DNA of 12,458 bases from Euryarchaeota archaeon RBG_13_57_23 (GCA_001800675.1 MGVW01000036.1:1-12458); one strand, 5' to 3'. Positions 1-6,337 are shown, counted from the first letter of the stretch. The notes: a model not told the origin generated them from the sequence alone. Numbers and translations: made by a program.

Positions 1-140
1 GGCTGTGGAGGAGCGGCCTCCTCTGTAACAGACCCTGCGACCTGCGCATCTCCGATGGCGGATACTAGAATAGCTGACATCAGGAGAAAGCAGAGCAGTA
101 CGGATTCCAACGTTACGCGATGAAGCAGCAAATGGATCAT
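1..140 (-). CDS. N-terminal fragment of a secreted or membrane-anchored protein (partial)
   Basis: An open frame on the minus strand begins with ATG at 140-138 and runs off the left edge, giving 46 full codons. The product starts MIHLLLHRVTLES and continues with a hydrophobic run (VLLCFLLMSAILVSAIG, about residues 14-30), then a more polar stretch with DAQVAGSVTEE. This is the layout of a signal peptide or N-terminal membrane anchor, with an Ala-rich possible cleavage zone around residues 29-35. A second in-frame ATG at 173-171 would add 11 residues; a GAAGG directly abutting the 140 start does not settle the choice. The gene follows moaD in the same orientation and may be co-transcribed, or may use the AT-rich CATTTATCG near 193-201. 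The mature domain lies outside the window, so no function can be given. Confidence 0.5.
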   Translation of the reverse strand, partial: MIHLLLHRVTLESVLLCFLLMSAILVSAIGDAQVAGSVTEEAAPPQ

Positions 141-231
141 CCTTCGAGATGCACTGTGAACGTTCAATGGCATAAACGATGTATGTAAGACTGCGATAAA
201 TGGCTTTCCCTTTGGCCTGCGGGAAGATGAA

Positions 232-477
232 TCAGCCACCGCTGACCGGAGGGAGAAAAGACACCTCGTCTCCGTCCCTCAAGAGGCGCGCTGGGGCCCC
301 GTACTCTTTGTTCACAGACAGAATCAGGTGATCCTTGTATCTCCCTATCTGGGGAAATCTCCGTATGTAATCCTCAAGGAGCATGCCGACGGTTGTGCCA
401 TCCTTGAACTCGAGAATCTCCTCCTTCGAGCCCACAATATCCCTCACCGCCGCGTAGAGCTTCACTCTGATTCTCAC
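232..477 (-). CDS. moaD: MoaD/ThiS-family ubiquitin-like sulfur carrier protein
   Basis: This 81-residue protein has the length and shape of MoaD: N-terminal beta strand MRIRVKLYAAVRDIVG, a middle segment FKDGTTVGMLLEDY, the strand-turn DGDEVSFLPP and the C-terminal tail PVSGG. In the family the terminal Gly-Gly is adenylated by an E1-like enzyme (MoeB/UbaA) and made a thiocarboxylate that gives sulfur for molybdopterin synthesis or tRNA thiolation; in archaea relatives (SAMPs) also conjugate to proteins. The start is GTG at 477-475, supported by a GAGGG ribosome binding site at 486-490 eight bases upstream, and by a TATA-like box at 522-531. No moaE, moeB or tungsten/molybdenum enzyme gene is in the window, so molybdopterin synthesis, tRNA thiolation and protein modification cannot be told apart here. 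Confidence 0.85.
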   Translation of the reverse strand: MRIRVKLYAAVRDIVGSKEEILEFKDGTTVGMLLEDYIRRFPQIGRYKDHLILSVNKEYGAPARLLRDGDEVSFLPPVSGG

Positions 478-521
478 GTTTTTGACCCTCTGAGGTGCAG
501 TATCCGCAAAGCGATGATGCT

Positions 522-531
522 CTATTTATAG
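522..531 (-). promoter_or_regulatory. TATA box for the MoaD-like gene (near-palindromic)
   Basis: Read on the minus strand the sequence is CTATAAATAG, a good archaeal box A. Its centre is about 49 bases before the GTG start, which leaves a leader of roughly 22 bases holding the GAGGG site. Read on the plus strand it is CTATTTATAG, so the same element could also direct transcription towards the reductase leader. The direction cannot be decided from sequence alone. Confidence 0.6.
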
Positions 532-545
532 CCGAATCATCGCGA

Positions 546-695
546 ATCTGCATTTCGAGTAGGTTGGAATGCCTGTTCGCAGAGGGACTGCAGATCCGGT
601 CCAACGGAAGGCCAACCAACGAGGTTCCGTTCAAGTGGAGCCACTGGAACAAGCAATGCATGGGAGGACACTAGTACGAGTCAGACCTGCTGGAA
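546..695 (+). promoter_or_regulatory. Possible divergent cobalamin-riboswitch-like leader element
   Basis: Seen: AGCCACTGG at 639-647, TGGGAGG at 661-667 and AGTCAGACCTGC at 679-690, in that order. Known: bacterial cobalamin riboswitches have, in the same order, GCCACUG, GGGAAGGC and the B12 box AGYCAGGAGACCUGCC; the last element here matches except for a three-base gap. Upstream, GGTTGGAA (562-569) and the hairpin GGAC/GTCC around 586-601 could stand for the 5' core, but the canonical GGUG-AAUCC element is not clear. The 5' GGT (562-564) could pair with ACC (685-687) as in the P2 helix. The gene downstream is a B12-dependent enzyme, which fits. Against it: cobalamin riboswitches are essentially a bacterial class and the matches are incomplete. 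Inference only. Confidence 0.25.
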
Positions 696-831
696 CGTCC
701 ATATGATAACAAATCTGATAATAAACATGATATGAATATCAACGGATGCACTAGAACTGATGGTGAATTTTGTTATCAGGTCGTGTCAGAAAACATCTTT
801 ATCCGATGTAGCTCGATAGCGAATACACGCG

Positions 832-944
832 ATAGCAAGGCTTTTCACCTCAGAACGTGGACACAGGGGTGGAAGGACGTTGGGGGGTCACCTTCGGCCA
901 ATCCGGAGTCAGGACTATCTCCGATGCGGTGAGCCTTGAGCTAT
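832..944 (+). promoter_or_regulatory. Structured 5' leader RNA, predicted three-way junction
   Basis: A long imperfect closing helix can be drawn: 832-836 with 940-944 (ATAGC/GCTAT), 837-841 with 933-937 (AAGGC/GCCTT) and 845-849 with 928-932 (TCACC/GGTGA), fifteen pairs with a TTT bulge on one side and a GA bulge on the other. Inside it lie a hairpin AACGT/ACGTT (854-858/877-881) and two mutually exclusive hairpins, CTTCGG/CCGGAG (892-897/903-908) and CGGAG/CTCCG (904-908/919-923). Mutually exclusive pairing shortly before a ribosome binding site is the usual design of a switching leader. AGTCAGGA at 907-914 is again identical to the first eight bases of a B12 box. The ligand, if any, is unknown. 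Confidence 0.35.
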
Positions 945-978
945 GTCGTGACTCAGGAAGCAGGTTAGCAATCATAAC

Positions 979-996
979 GGGGGAGTAATGTAGGCC
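979..996 (+). promoter_or_regulatory. Ribosome binding site of the reductase with an ATG-TAG start-stop
   Basis: GGGGGAG at 979-985 is the only purine-rich site before the reductase ATG at 997, eleven bases away, a long spacing. An ATG at 988-990 lies closer but is followed at once by TAG (991-993), so it would make a one-codon frame three bases before the true start. The small hairpin GTTA/TAAC (964-967/975-978) sits directly upstream. The 997 start is kept because no other in-frame start precedes the conserved LERRYL segment. Confidence 0.5.
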
Positions 997-3900
997 ATGA
1001 CAGGTCACTCAAGAGGGAATACTGTCGCGCTCAATAATAGGAGCTCTTCAAATTCACATGGGTGGGCGCTCGAACCACAGATAACTGCGAACGCGAAGGT
1101 GGTACTGGAGCGCAGATACCTCAAGAAGGACGAGAACGGGAAGATCGTCGAGACGTCCAGGGGACTTTTCGAGAGGGTCGCTAAGGCGATCGCTTCTGCC
1201 GAGCGGAACTATGGCAAGAGCGACAGCGAGGTCGAGAGGACCGCGGAGCGCTTCTACGAAATGATGGCTCGACTCGAGTTCATGCCAAACAGCCCGACTC
1301 TGATGAACGCGGGCAAAGAGCTTGGCCAGCTGTCAGCGTGCTTCGTGTTGCCGATAGGAGACTCCATGGAGGAGATCTTTGACGCCATCAAGTACACGGC
1401 TCTCATTCACAAGTGCCTCGTCCCGGAAACCCTCGTGATGACGGATTGCGGGTGCAGGAAGCTAGGTTCGATATCCTCGGGGCAGTGGATAGAGACGCAC
1501 GAAGGGATGGACCTAGTTGACTCCCGGCACGATAACGGTGTTCAGGACGTGTTCTCCGTCGAGACCGAGGAAGGCAACAGGATCGTCGGGACCGCGCTCC
1601 ACAGACTGATGACGAGGAGCGCGACAGGCGAGCTGTCCTGGAAGACGATAGGCCAACTCAGGCCCGGGGACAAGTTGGTGATGAAGCTCGGCGGGTGGCT
1701 GGGAGGCGAGAACAGGAGCGTCCCAGAGCAACTCTACATGTTCGCGGAGTCAGGAGTCGACGATGGCCTGATCGGTGTGGACGAGAAATCATTGTGCTCG
1801 TACCTGAGGAGAGTCTTCACCGAGAACGGCTGGATATCCCCTGCCGGGGTCGTGTGTGTAGAGGTCGGCTCCGAAAGACTTGCTGCGGAGCTGCAGTCGA
1901 TACTGTTCTACCTTGGGATACCGTCGAATCGCGAGGCCTTGAGGCTGACGCTGAGCACGAGGTCCGCCTTCATGACTTTCAAGGAAAAGGTTGGTTTCGA
2001 TTCCCTCGTCCTCTCCAAGAGGCTCGCGGAATCGGAGACGGACGTCATGGTCGAGGAGCTGGAAGCGACCGGGCAGCTTCATGAGGAGCCCGACGACGAA
2101 GGCCACTACTATGTGGCCGTGCGCGAGGTCGTCTCCGCTGGCAGGCGCGAAGTCGTCGACCTGACCATCCCTGGAAAGCACGCGTACTTGGCGAACGGGT
2201 TCGTGTCGCACAACAGCGGAGGAGGCACGGGATTCAGCTTCTCAAGGCTGCGCCCAGCGAACGACATGGTGAAGAGCACCGCCGGTGTCTCGAGCGGCCC
2301 CATCTCGTTCATGGAGGTGTTCAACGCCGCGACCGAGACGATCAAGCAGGGAGGCACCAGGCGCGGGGCGAACATGGGCATCCTGCGGGTCGACCACCCT
2401 GACATACTCGAATTCATAACCTGCAAGCGGGACAGCACGAAGCTGACCAACTTCAACATCTCCGTGGCCCTAACGGACATATTCATGAAGGCGGTGGAGG
2501 AGGAAGGGGAGTACGACCTTCTCAACCCGCGCTCAAGGCAACCCGTCCGGAAGATGAAGGCCCGGAAGGTGTTCGACCTCATCGTGAACATGGCCTGGAG
2601 GAACGGCGAACCCGGGATAGTGTTCCTTGACAGGATCAACCGGGACAACCCGACCCCAAAGTTGGGCGAGATCGAGAGCACCAACCCGTGCGGTGAGCAG
2701 CCTCTGCTTCCCTACGAATCGTGCAACCTTGGTTCCATCAACCTCGCCAAGATGCTCACCCACAAGGACGGCCGGCCCTCGGTCGACTGGGAGAGGCTCA
2801 GGGGGACCGTCAGATTGTCCGTCAGGTTCCTGGACAACGTGATAGATGTCAACAGATACCCCCTGAAGCAGATCGAGGAGATGACGAAGGCGAATCGCAA
2901 GATCGGGCTGGGGGTCATGGGATTCGCGGACATGCTCCTCAGGCTAGGGGTCCCCTACGACACCGAGGAGGCCATGAAACTCGGCAGGGACATCATGAAG
3001 TTCATCAACGACGAGGGACACAAGATGTCCGTCGAGCTCGCCGAGGAGCGGGGCAGCTTCCCGAGCTTCGCTCAAAGCACGCTCGCCGACCGGTACAAGA
3101 ACATCAGGAACGCCACGGTCACGACCATCGCCCCGACGGGCACGATCAGCATAATATCGGCGGTCTCGAGCGGGATCGAGCCCATCTTCGCAGTGGCCTA
3201 TGTCCGCAACGTGATGGACAAGGACATCCTCCCCGAGGTCAACCCGATCTTCGAGGAGGTCGCGCGCGAGCGCGGGTTCTACACGGACGAGCTGATGAAG
3301 GAGATCGCGGCCAAGGGCTCCCTGAAAGAGATGAAGATGGTCCCCGAGGACGTCGGCAGGCTGTTCGTGACCGCCCTGGACATCTCCCCCCAGTGGCACA
3401 TCCGGATGCAGGCGACCTTCCAGGAGCATACGGACAACGCCGTCTCGAAGACCGTCAACTTCCCGAAGGACGCGACACAAAAGGACGTGGAGAACGTCTA
3501 CATGCAGGCCTTCGAGCTCGGGTGCAAGGGTGTCACGGTCTACAGATATGGCAGCCGCGAGGACCAGGTCCTGAGCGTCGGGGAGGGCCCGAAGGAGCCG
3601 AAGGCCAAGGAGGGAGAGGCAGAAGAGGAGGACGCGTCCCGCCTCCCTAGGGCGAGGCCGTATGTCACGCGCGGGTCGACCCAGAGGATTGAGACGGGCT
3701 GCGGGCACCTGTATGTCACTATCAACGAGGACGAGAGAGGACTCTGCGAGGTCTTCACGCAGATGGGAAAGTCGGGCGGATGCACGGCCTCACAGGCGGA
3801 GGCCGTCGGGCGGTTGATATCGCTCGCGCTCCGGTCCGGGATCGAGCCGGAGGCGATCGTGAAGCAGCTCAAGGGCATCCGATGCCCGTCCCCTCTCTGG

Positions 3901-4152
3901 CAGCCAGGAGGCATGGTGCTCTCCTGCAGCGACGCCGTCGCGAAGGCCCTGGAGAGGTTCGTCAAGGACCGTCCAGAATTGACGGGAGAGGGGGGGACGA
4001 AAGCGGCATCGGCCGGTGAAGAGGTTGCGGTCAAGCAGAACTACGTGAGCAAGGGGGATGTGTGTCCCGAGTGCCCCGAGTGCGGGAGCATGGTGGAATA
4101 CGTCGAGGGTTGCGTTGTCTGCAGAACATGCGGGTTCTCTAAGTGCTGGTGA
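997..4152 (+). CDS. nrdJ: Adenosylcobalamin-dependent (class II) ribonucleotide reductase with intein
   Basis: Reduces ribonucleotides to deoxyribonucleotides in the cytoplasm using a thiyl radical made from adenosylcobalamin. The 1051-residue precursor becomes 784 residues after removal of the intein (residues 140-406). Visible parts: N-terminal LERRYL and EFMPNSPTLMNAG segments, redox Cys115 (LSACFVLP), the glycine-rich SGGGTGF that resumes after the intein, the active-site motif NPCGEQPLLPYESCN (Asn563, Cys565, Glu567 and, eleven residues after Cys565, redox partner Cys576), and PTGTISII. After a charged linker (about 861-888) comes a TSCPD-type domain (Cys902 to about 965), and the end is Cys-rich (CPECPECG, CVVCRTCGFSKC), suited to zinc binding and to re-reducing the active site. 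No N-terminal ATP cone is seen. It stands alone with its own terminator, as expected for class II enzymes, which need no NrdB partner. Confidence 0.95.
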   Translation: MTGHSRGNTVALNNRSSSNSHGWALEPQITANAKVVLERRYLKKDENGKIVETSRGLFERVAKAIASAERNYGKSDSEVERTAERFYEMMARLEFMPNSPTLMNAGKELGQLSACFVLPIGDSMEEIFDAIKYTALIHKCLVPETLVMTDCGCRKLGSISSGQWIETHEGMDLVDSRHDNGVQDVFSVETEEGNRIVGTALHRLMTRSATGELSWKTIGQLRPGDKLVMKLGGWLGGENRSVPEQLYMFAESGVDDGLIGVDEKSLCSYLRRVFTENGWISPAGVVCVEVGSERLAAELQSILFYLGIPSNREALRLTLSTRSAFMTFKEKVGFDSLVLSKRLAESETDVMVEELEATGQLHEEPDDEGHYYVAVREVVSAGRREVVDLTIPGKHAYLANGFVSHNSGGGTGFSFSRLRPANDMVKSTAGVSSGPISFMEVFNAATETIKQGGTRRGANMGILRVDHPDILEFITCKRDSTKLTNFNISVALTDIFMKAVEEEGEYDLLNPRSRQPVRKMKARKVFDLIVNMAWRNGEPGIVFLDRINRDNPTPKLGEIESTNPCGEQPLLPYESCNLGSINLAKMLTHKDGRPSVDWERLRGTVRLSVRFLDNVIDVNRYPLKQIEEMTKANRKIGLGVMGFADMLLRLGVPYDTEEAMKLGRDIMKFINDEGHKMSVELAEERGSFPSFAQSTLADRYKNIRNATVTTIAPTGTISIISAVSSGIEPIFAVAYVRNVMDKDILPEVNPIFEEVARERGFYTDELMKEIAAKGSLKEMKMVPEDVGRLFVTALDISPQWHIRMQATFQEHTDNAVSKTVNFPKDATQKDVENVYMQAFELGCKGVTVYRYGSREDQVLSVGEGPKEPKAKEGEAEEEDASRLPRARPYVTRGSTQRIETGCGHLYVTINEDERGLCEVFTQMGKSGGCTASQAEAVGRLISLALRSGIEPEAIVKQLKGIRCPSPLWQPGGMVLSCSDAVAKALERFVKDRPELTGEGGTKAASAGEEVAVKQNYVSKGDVCPECPECGSMVEYVEGCVVCRTCGFSKCW
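1414..2214 (+). mobile_element. Intein in NrdJ, splicing motifs intact, homing endonuclease decayed
   Basis: The inserted 267 residues begin with Cys140 (CLVPETLV, block A) and end with His405-Asn406, followed by Ser407 as the +1 nucleophile. Block B is visible as TALH (residues 199-202) and blocks F/G as DLTIPGKHAYLANGFVSHN. Without it the host sequence reads IHK-SGGGTGF, as expected for the family. The length is between a mini-intein and one with a full LAGLIDADG endonuclease. The middle keeps the second half of such an endonuclease: SYLRRVFTENG (268-278) sits where xFLRGLFDADG is usual, then SERLAAELQSILFYLGIPS and FKEKVGF. The two acidic positions of DADG are Thr and Asn, and the first LAGLIDADG copy is absent. 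It should splice but not cut DNA. Confidence 0.9.
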
Positions 4153-4177
4153 CGCGCAAAAAAGAGGGAGACTGGCC

Positions 4178-4218
4178 TGCGCTCGGCCCCGTGGGATGCG
4201 GGGCCGAGGCAGTTTTTT
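4178..4218 (+). terminator. Hairpin and T-tract terminator after nrdJ
   Basis: CTCGGCCCC (4182-4190) pairs perfectly with GGGGCCGAG (4200-4208) around a nine-base loop, and TGC/GCA (4178-4180/4209-4211) extends the stem past a single bulged G. Six T residues follow at 4213-4218. It lies 26 bases after the nrdJ stop codon. Archaeal termination depends mainly on the T-tract, which is present; the stem is strong enough to act also as a 3' end stabiliser. It separates nrdJ from the flavoprotein gene. Confidence 0.75.
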
Positions 4219-4290
4219 GTATTCAGAGAGGGAAGCATTTTTGCCGAGGTAGCCCGGTTCAGTTCTGCTCGAGGCTAGGGGAGCTGCGCT

Positions 4291-4869
4291 ATGAAGGTCG
4301 TCGCGATAAACGGCAGTGCGAGGAAGGACGGGAACACCCAGACAATGATCGGCGAAGCGGCCAAGGCGCTCAGGAAGGCCGGAATCGAGGTCGAGTCGAT
4401 CTCGCTCAGGGACTACGACGTCAGGCCGTGCAACGCGTGCGAGCTCTGCTACACCAAATCCTGGCACTGCCCGATCAAGGATGATGTCATGGAGCTCCTC
4501 ACGAAGATGCGGGCCGCGGACGGATTGCTGATGGCCTCCCCCGTCTACGGCGCGGACGTCACGGCCCAGATGAAGGCATTCTTCGACCGAAGCGTCATCG
4601 CGTACATCGATCAGGACTTCAGGAACAAGGTCGGAGGGGCAATAACCGTCGGCGCGGGGTTCCACGGTGGTCAGGAGCTCGCTCTGCTGCAGATACTATC
4701 ATTCTACGCATTCCATGGGGTCATTGTGGCAAGCCCGAAGGGCGGGCTTTTCGGAGCTATGGGCACGGCGAGCGACAGGGGCGACATCAAGAAGGATAAA
4801 GAGGCGCTCAAGAACGCCCGCGAGCTCGGAACGCGCATGGCGGAACTGCTGAAGATGGTGAACAAGTGA
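4291..4869 (+). CDS. Iron-sulfur flavoprotein, Isf / NADPH-dependent FMN reductase family
   Basis: A 192-residue flavodoxin-fold protein. The N terminus MKVVAINGSARKDGNTQTM (residues 1-19) is the phosphate-binding loop for FMN. Cys47, Cys50, Cys53 and Cys60 form a compact C-x2-C-x2-C-x6-C motif, very close to the unusual 4Fe-4S ligand motif of Methanosarcina Isf, and SPVYGADVTAQMKAFFDR (about 81-98) is the second conserved FMN segment. The Isf family moves electrons between ferredoxin and acceptors such as oxygen species or quinones; the true partner here is unknown. The start has a good site (GGGGAG, 4278-4283) seven bases upstream. It comes after the nrdJ terminator and overlaps the next small gene by four bases. 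A non-respiratory reductase of quinones or nitro compounds is an alternative. Confidence 0.85.
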   Translation: MKVVAINGSARKDGNTQTMIGEAAKALRKAGIEVESISLRDYDVRPCNACELCYTKSWHCPIKDDVMELLTKMRAADGLLMASPVYGADVTAQMKAFFDRSVIAYIDQDFRNKVGGAITVGAGFHGGQELALLQILSFYAFHGVIVASPKGGLFGAMGTASDRGDIKKDKEALKNARELGTRMAELLKMVNK

Positions 4870-5093
4870 CCTGCTTCGTGACGCACCTGAGAAAGAAGGG
4901 ATACTTCGAGGAGCTCGGGATTGAGGTCACGAAGGAGAATGCCAAGGAGATCGAGCTGGAGATCGCCAGGATAGTAGGCAAGAACGGGGAGCACTGCCCC
5001 GCAATATGGAAGGAGATGAGGGCATGGCTCGAGGACCCGAAGAGGACGGCGAAGCTCGAAAAGAACCTGATGAAGAAGTTCGCCAAGGGCTAG
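4866..5093 (+). CDS. Small conserved-looking protein coupled to the flavoprotein
   Basis: A 75-residue, highly charged, mainly helical protein that I do not recognise. It starts with GTG in the sequence GTGA, which also holds the stop codon of the flavoprotein gene, and a GGTGA site (4856-4860) lies five bases before it; this is the usual arrangement for translational coupling. It has two cysteines, Cys3 and Cys44 (GEHCPAIWKEM), no membrane segment and a lysine-rich end (LEKNLMKKFAKG). Codon use is like its neighbours and it is unlikely to be a chance frame. The tight coupling suggests it acts with the flavoprotein, perhaps as a small partner, but this is inference. Confidence 0.7.
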   Translation: MTCFVTHLRKKGYFEELGIEVTKENAKEIELEIARIVGKNGEHCPAIWKEMRAWLEDPKRTAKLEKNLMKKFAKG

Positions 5094-5138
5094 CGTAGCC
5101 TACAAGCAGTCCGATCCAATGTTACCCCGATGACGAAT

Positions 5139-5195
5139 CCGCGTCCGTGTGCGGCCGGATGTACTGTCACACCAGCACCCCGGAGACGGACGCGG
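5139..5195. repeat. Ten-base perfect inverted repeat between genes
   Basis: CCGCGTCCGT (5139-5148) is the exact reverse complement of ACGGACGCGG (5186-5195), with 37 bases between that include a further CCGG pair (5155-5158/5180-5183). It lies 46 bases after the stop of the small coupled gene and about 70 before the TATA box of the HD-domain gene. There is no T-tract after it, so it is not a typical terminator; it may be a processed 3' end structure, a protein site or chance. Confidence 0.4.
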
Positions 5196-5265
5196 GCATG
5201 GCTATTGAGCATACCGCACTCAAACAGCTCCGGGGCAGGACATTCGGCGCACCCACAATTAGAAG

Positions 5266-5275
5266 GATATACATA
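5266..5275 (+). promoter_or_regulatory. TATA box for the HD-domain gene
   Basis: GATATACATA preceded by the purine-rich AGAAG forms a plausible box A with BRE. Transcription about 25 bases downstream would start near 5297, giving a leader of about 30 bases that contains the AAGGGAG site. This position rules against the longer upstream reading of the frame. Confidence 0.5.
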
Positions 5276-5326
5276 CCATTGCCCATAGCGAGATCAGAGG
5301 AAGGCCCGCAAAGGGAGAGAAGATCG

Positions 5327-6295
5327 ATGGGAAAGAAGCAGCTCGTGAGCGAACTCAAGCCAGGCGACCGCGTGGACAGCTACTTCTCGGTGAACTACAA
5401 GAAGCCAGTCTCGGACTACAAGTACGGTTCGATGTTCGAGTTCAGGGTCGCCGACAAGTCCGGCCAAACGACTGTCAAGTACTGGGGGGGCCAGGACAAG
5501 CAGGCGGTCCAGGAACTGTTCGCTTCGTTCGACAGGGAGCAGGTGGTCAGCGTCAAGGGCGAAGTGGCCGAGTACAAGGGAGCTCTGGAGATATCCGTGA
5601 GCGAGAAGAATGGGGGTTCCGTGTCCAGAGTGCCCGAGGGTCAGTACGACCTTTCCCAGCTGATCCGAGCGTATGACAACATCGACGACCTGAAGCGCAG
5701 GCTTGCGGAAATCGTCTATGGCGTCAAGGACGAGTACCTCAGGAAGCTACTGATCGCCTTCTTCAAGGACGAGAAGTTCATGGACGACTTCGCGGCAAGC
5801 CCCGCATCCATCACGCTCCACTCCGCAGCAGTCGGCGGCCTGCTGTATCACACCATCAACGTCACCGAGCTATGCATGCGGGTCGTGGATCTACACCCGG
5901 AACTCGATAGGGATTTGGTCGTCGCCGGAGCCCTCCTGCACGACATCGGCAAGGTCCAGAGCTTCAAGGTGACGAGCAACATCACGATGACCGAGGAAGG
6001 GAACCTGGTCGGGCACATCATCCTGGGAGACCACGAGCTCATCCGCCGGATGGCCGAGATCGAGGGATTCCCCGAACTGACCGCCTCGAAGCTCAGGCAC
6101 ATACTGCTCTCTCACCATGGAAGGAGAGAGTGGGGATCACCCGTGGAACCGCTGTTCCCCGAGGCCCTTGCGGTACACGAGGCAGACGACCTGGACGCAA
6201 AGCTCGACAACATGATCACGAAGCGCGAAGATGCGGCCACCGAGGACGACTGGATCTGGGACCAGAAGCACGGACGACTCATCTATCTGAAGTGA
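5327..6295 (+). CDS. OB-fold plus HD-domain phosphohydrolase, YhaM-like nuclease family
   Basis: A 322-residue protein with an N-terminal nucleic-acid-binding OB fold (about residues 8-95, with VADKSGQTTVKYWGG and VVSVKGEVAEYKGALEISV) and a C-terminal HD domain. Metal ligands seen include His165, His175 (LLYHT), His205-Asp206 in LLHDIGK, His230/His236 (GHIILGDHE), His263-His264 (SHHGR) and His284. This order of domains is that of YhaM, a 3'-to-5' exoribonuclease of Gram-positive bacteria, so an RNA or single-stranded DNA substrate is likely, but not proven. The frame is open from 5147, but the first 60 codons look non-coding and precede the TATA box; the ATG at 5327 has an AAGGGAG site (5311-5317) and starts the conserved part. 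It is a single-gene unit. Confidence 0.85.
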   Translation: MGKKQLVSELKPGDRVDSYFSVNYKKPVSDYKYGSMFEFRVADKSGQTTVKYWGGQDKQAVQELFASFDREQVVSVKGEVAEYKGALEISVSEKNGGSVSRVPEGQYDLSQLIRAYDNIDDLKRRLAEIVYGVKDEYLRKLLIAFFKDEKFMDDFAASPASITLHSAAVGGLLYHTINVTELCMRVVDLHPELDRDLVVAGALLHDIGKVQSFKVTSNITMTEEGNLVGHIILGDHELIRRMAEIEGFPELTASKLRHILLSHHGRREWGSPVEPLFPEALAVHEADDLDAKLDNMITKREDAATEDDWIWDQKHGRLIYLK

Positions 6296-6337
6296 CCAGC
6301 TTGACGTACAGATATGTGCATACAGGTTTCTGATTCA

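Larger units (their letters stand above)
532..996. other. Long non-coding region before the reductase gene
   Basis: This 465-base stretch carries no convincing protein gene; the short open frames in it have no recognisable composition or binding site. From left to right it holds a segment with cobalamin-box-like sequences (about 546-695), an AT-rich patch at 698-745 (CATATGATAACAAATCTGATAATAAACATGATAT in parts) that could contain a promoter, a second AT-rich patch near 790-803 (ATCTTTATCC), a strongly base-paired segment (832-944) and the ribosome binding site of the reductase. Either the reductase has a very long leader starting near 550, or a shorter one starting near 735-815. No transcription start can be fixed by eye. 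Confidence 0.6.

Noticed and set aside
616..660. A tRNA-like T-arm (GGTTCCGTTCAAG)
   Set aside because: No acceptor stem, anticodon arm or D arm can be drawn around it on either strand.
732..932. A 66-codon plus-strand frame in the nrdJ leader
   Set aside because: No ribosome binding site, no recognisable composition, and it overlaps the strongly base-paired segment.
2721..3650. A 309-codon plus-strand frame inside nrdJ, and long minus-strand frames over the same gene (e.g. 2944-3708, 3790-4665)
   Set aside because: They overlap the well-conserved reductase, have an Arg/Gly/Asp/His-rich make-up typical of shadow frames in GC-rich DNA and show no recognisable motif.
5147..5326. N-terminal extension of 60 codons on the OB-HD gene
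   Set aside because: It precedes the likely TATA box, looks non-coding, and the ATG at 5327 has a good ribosome binding site.
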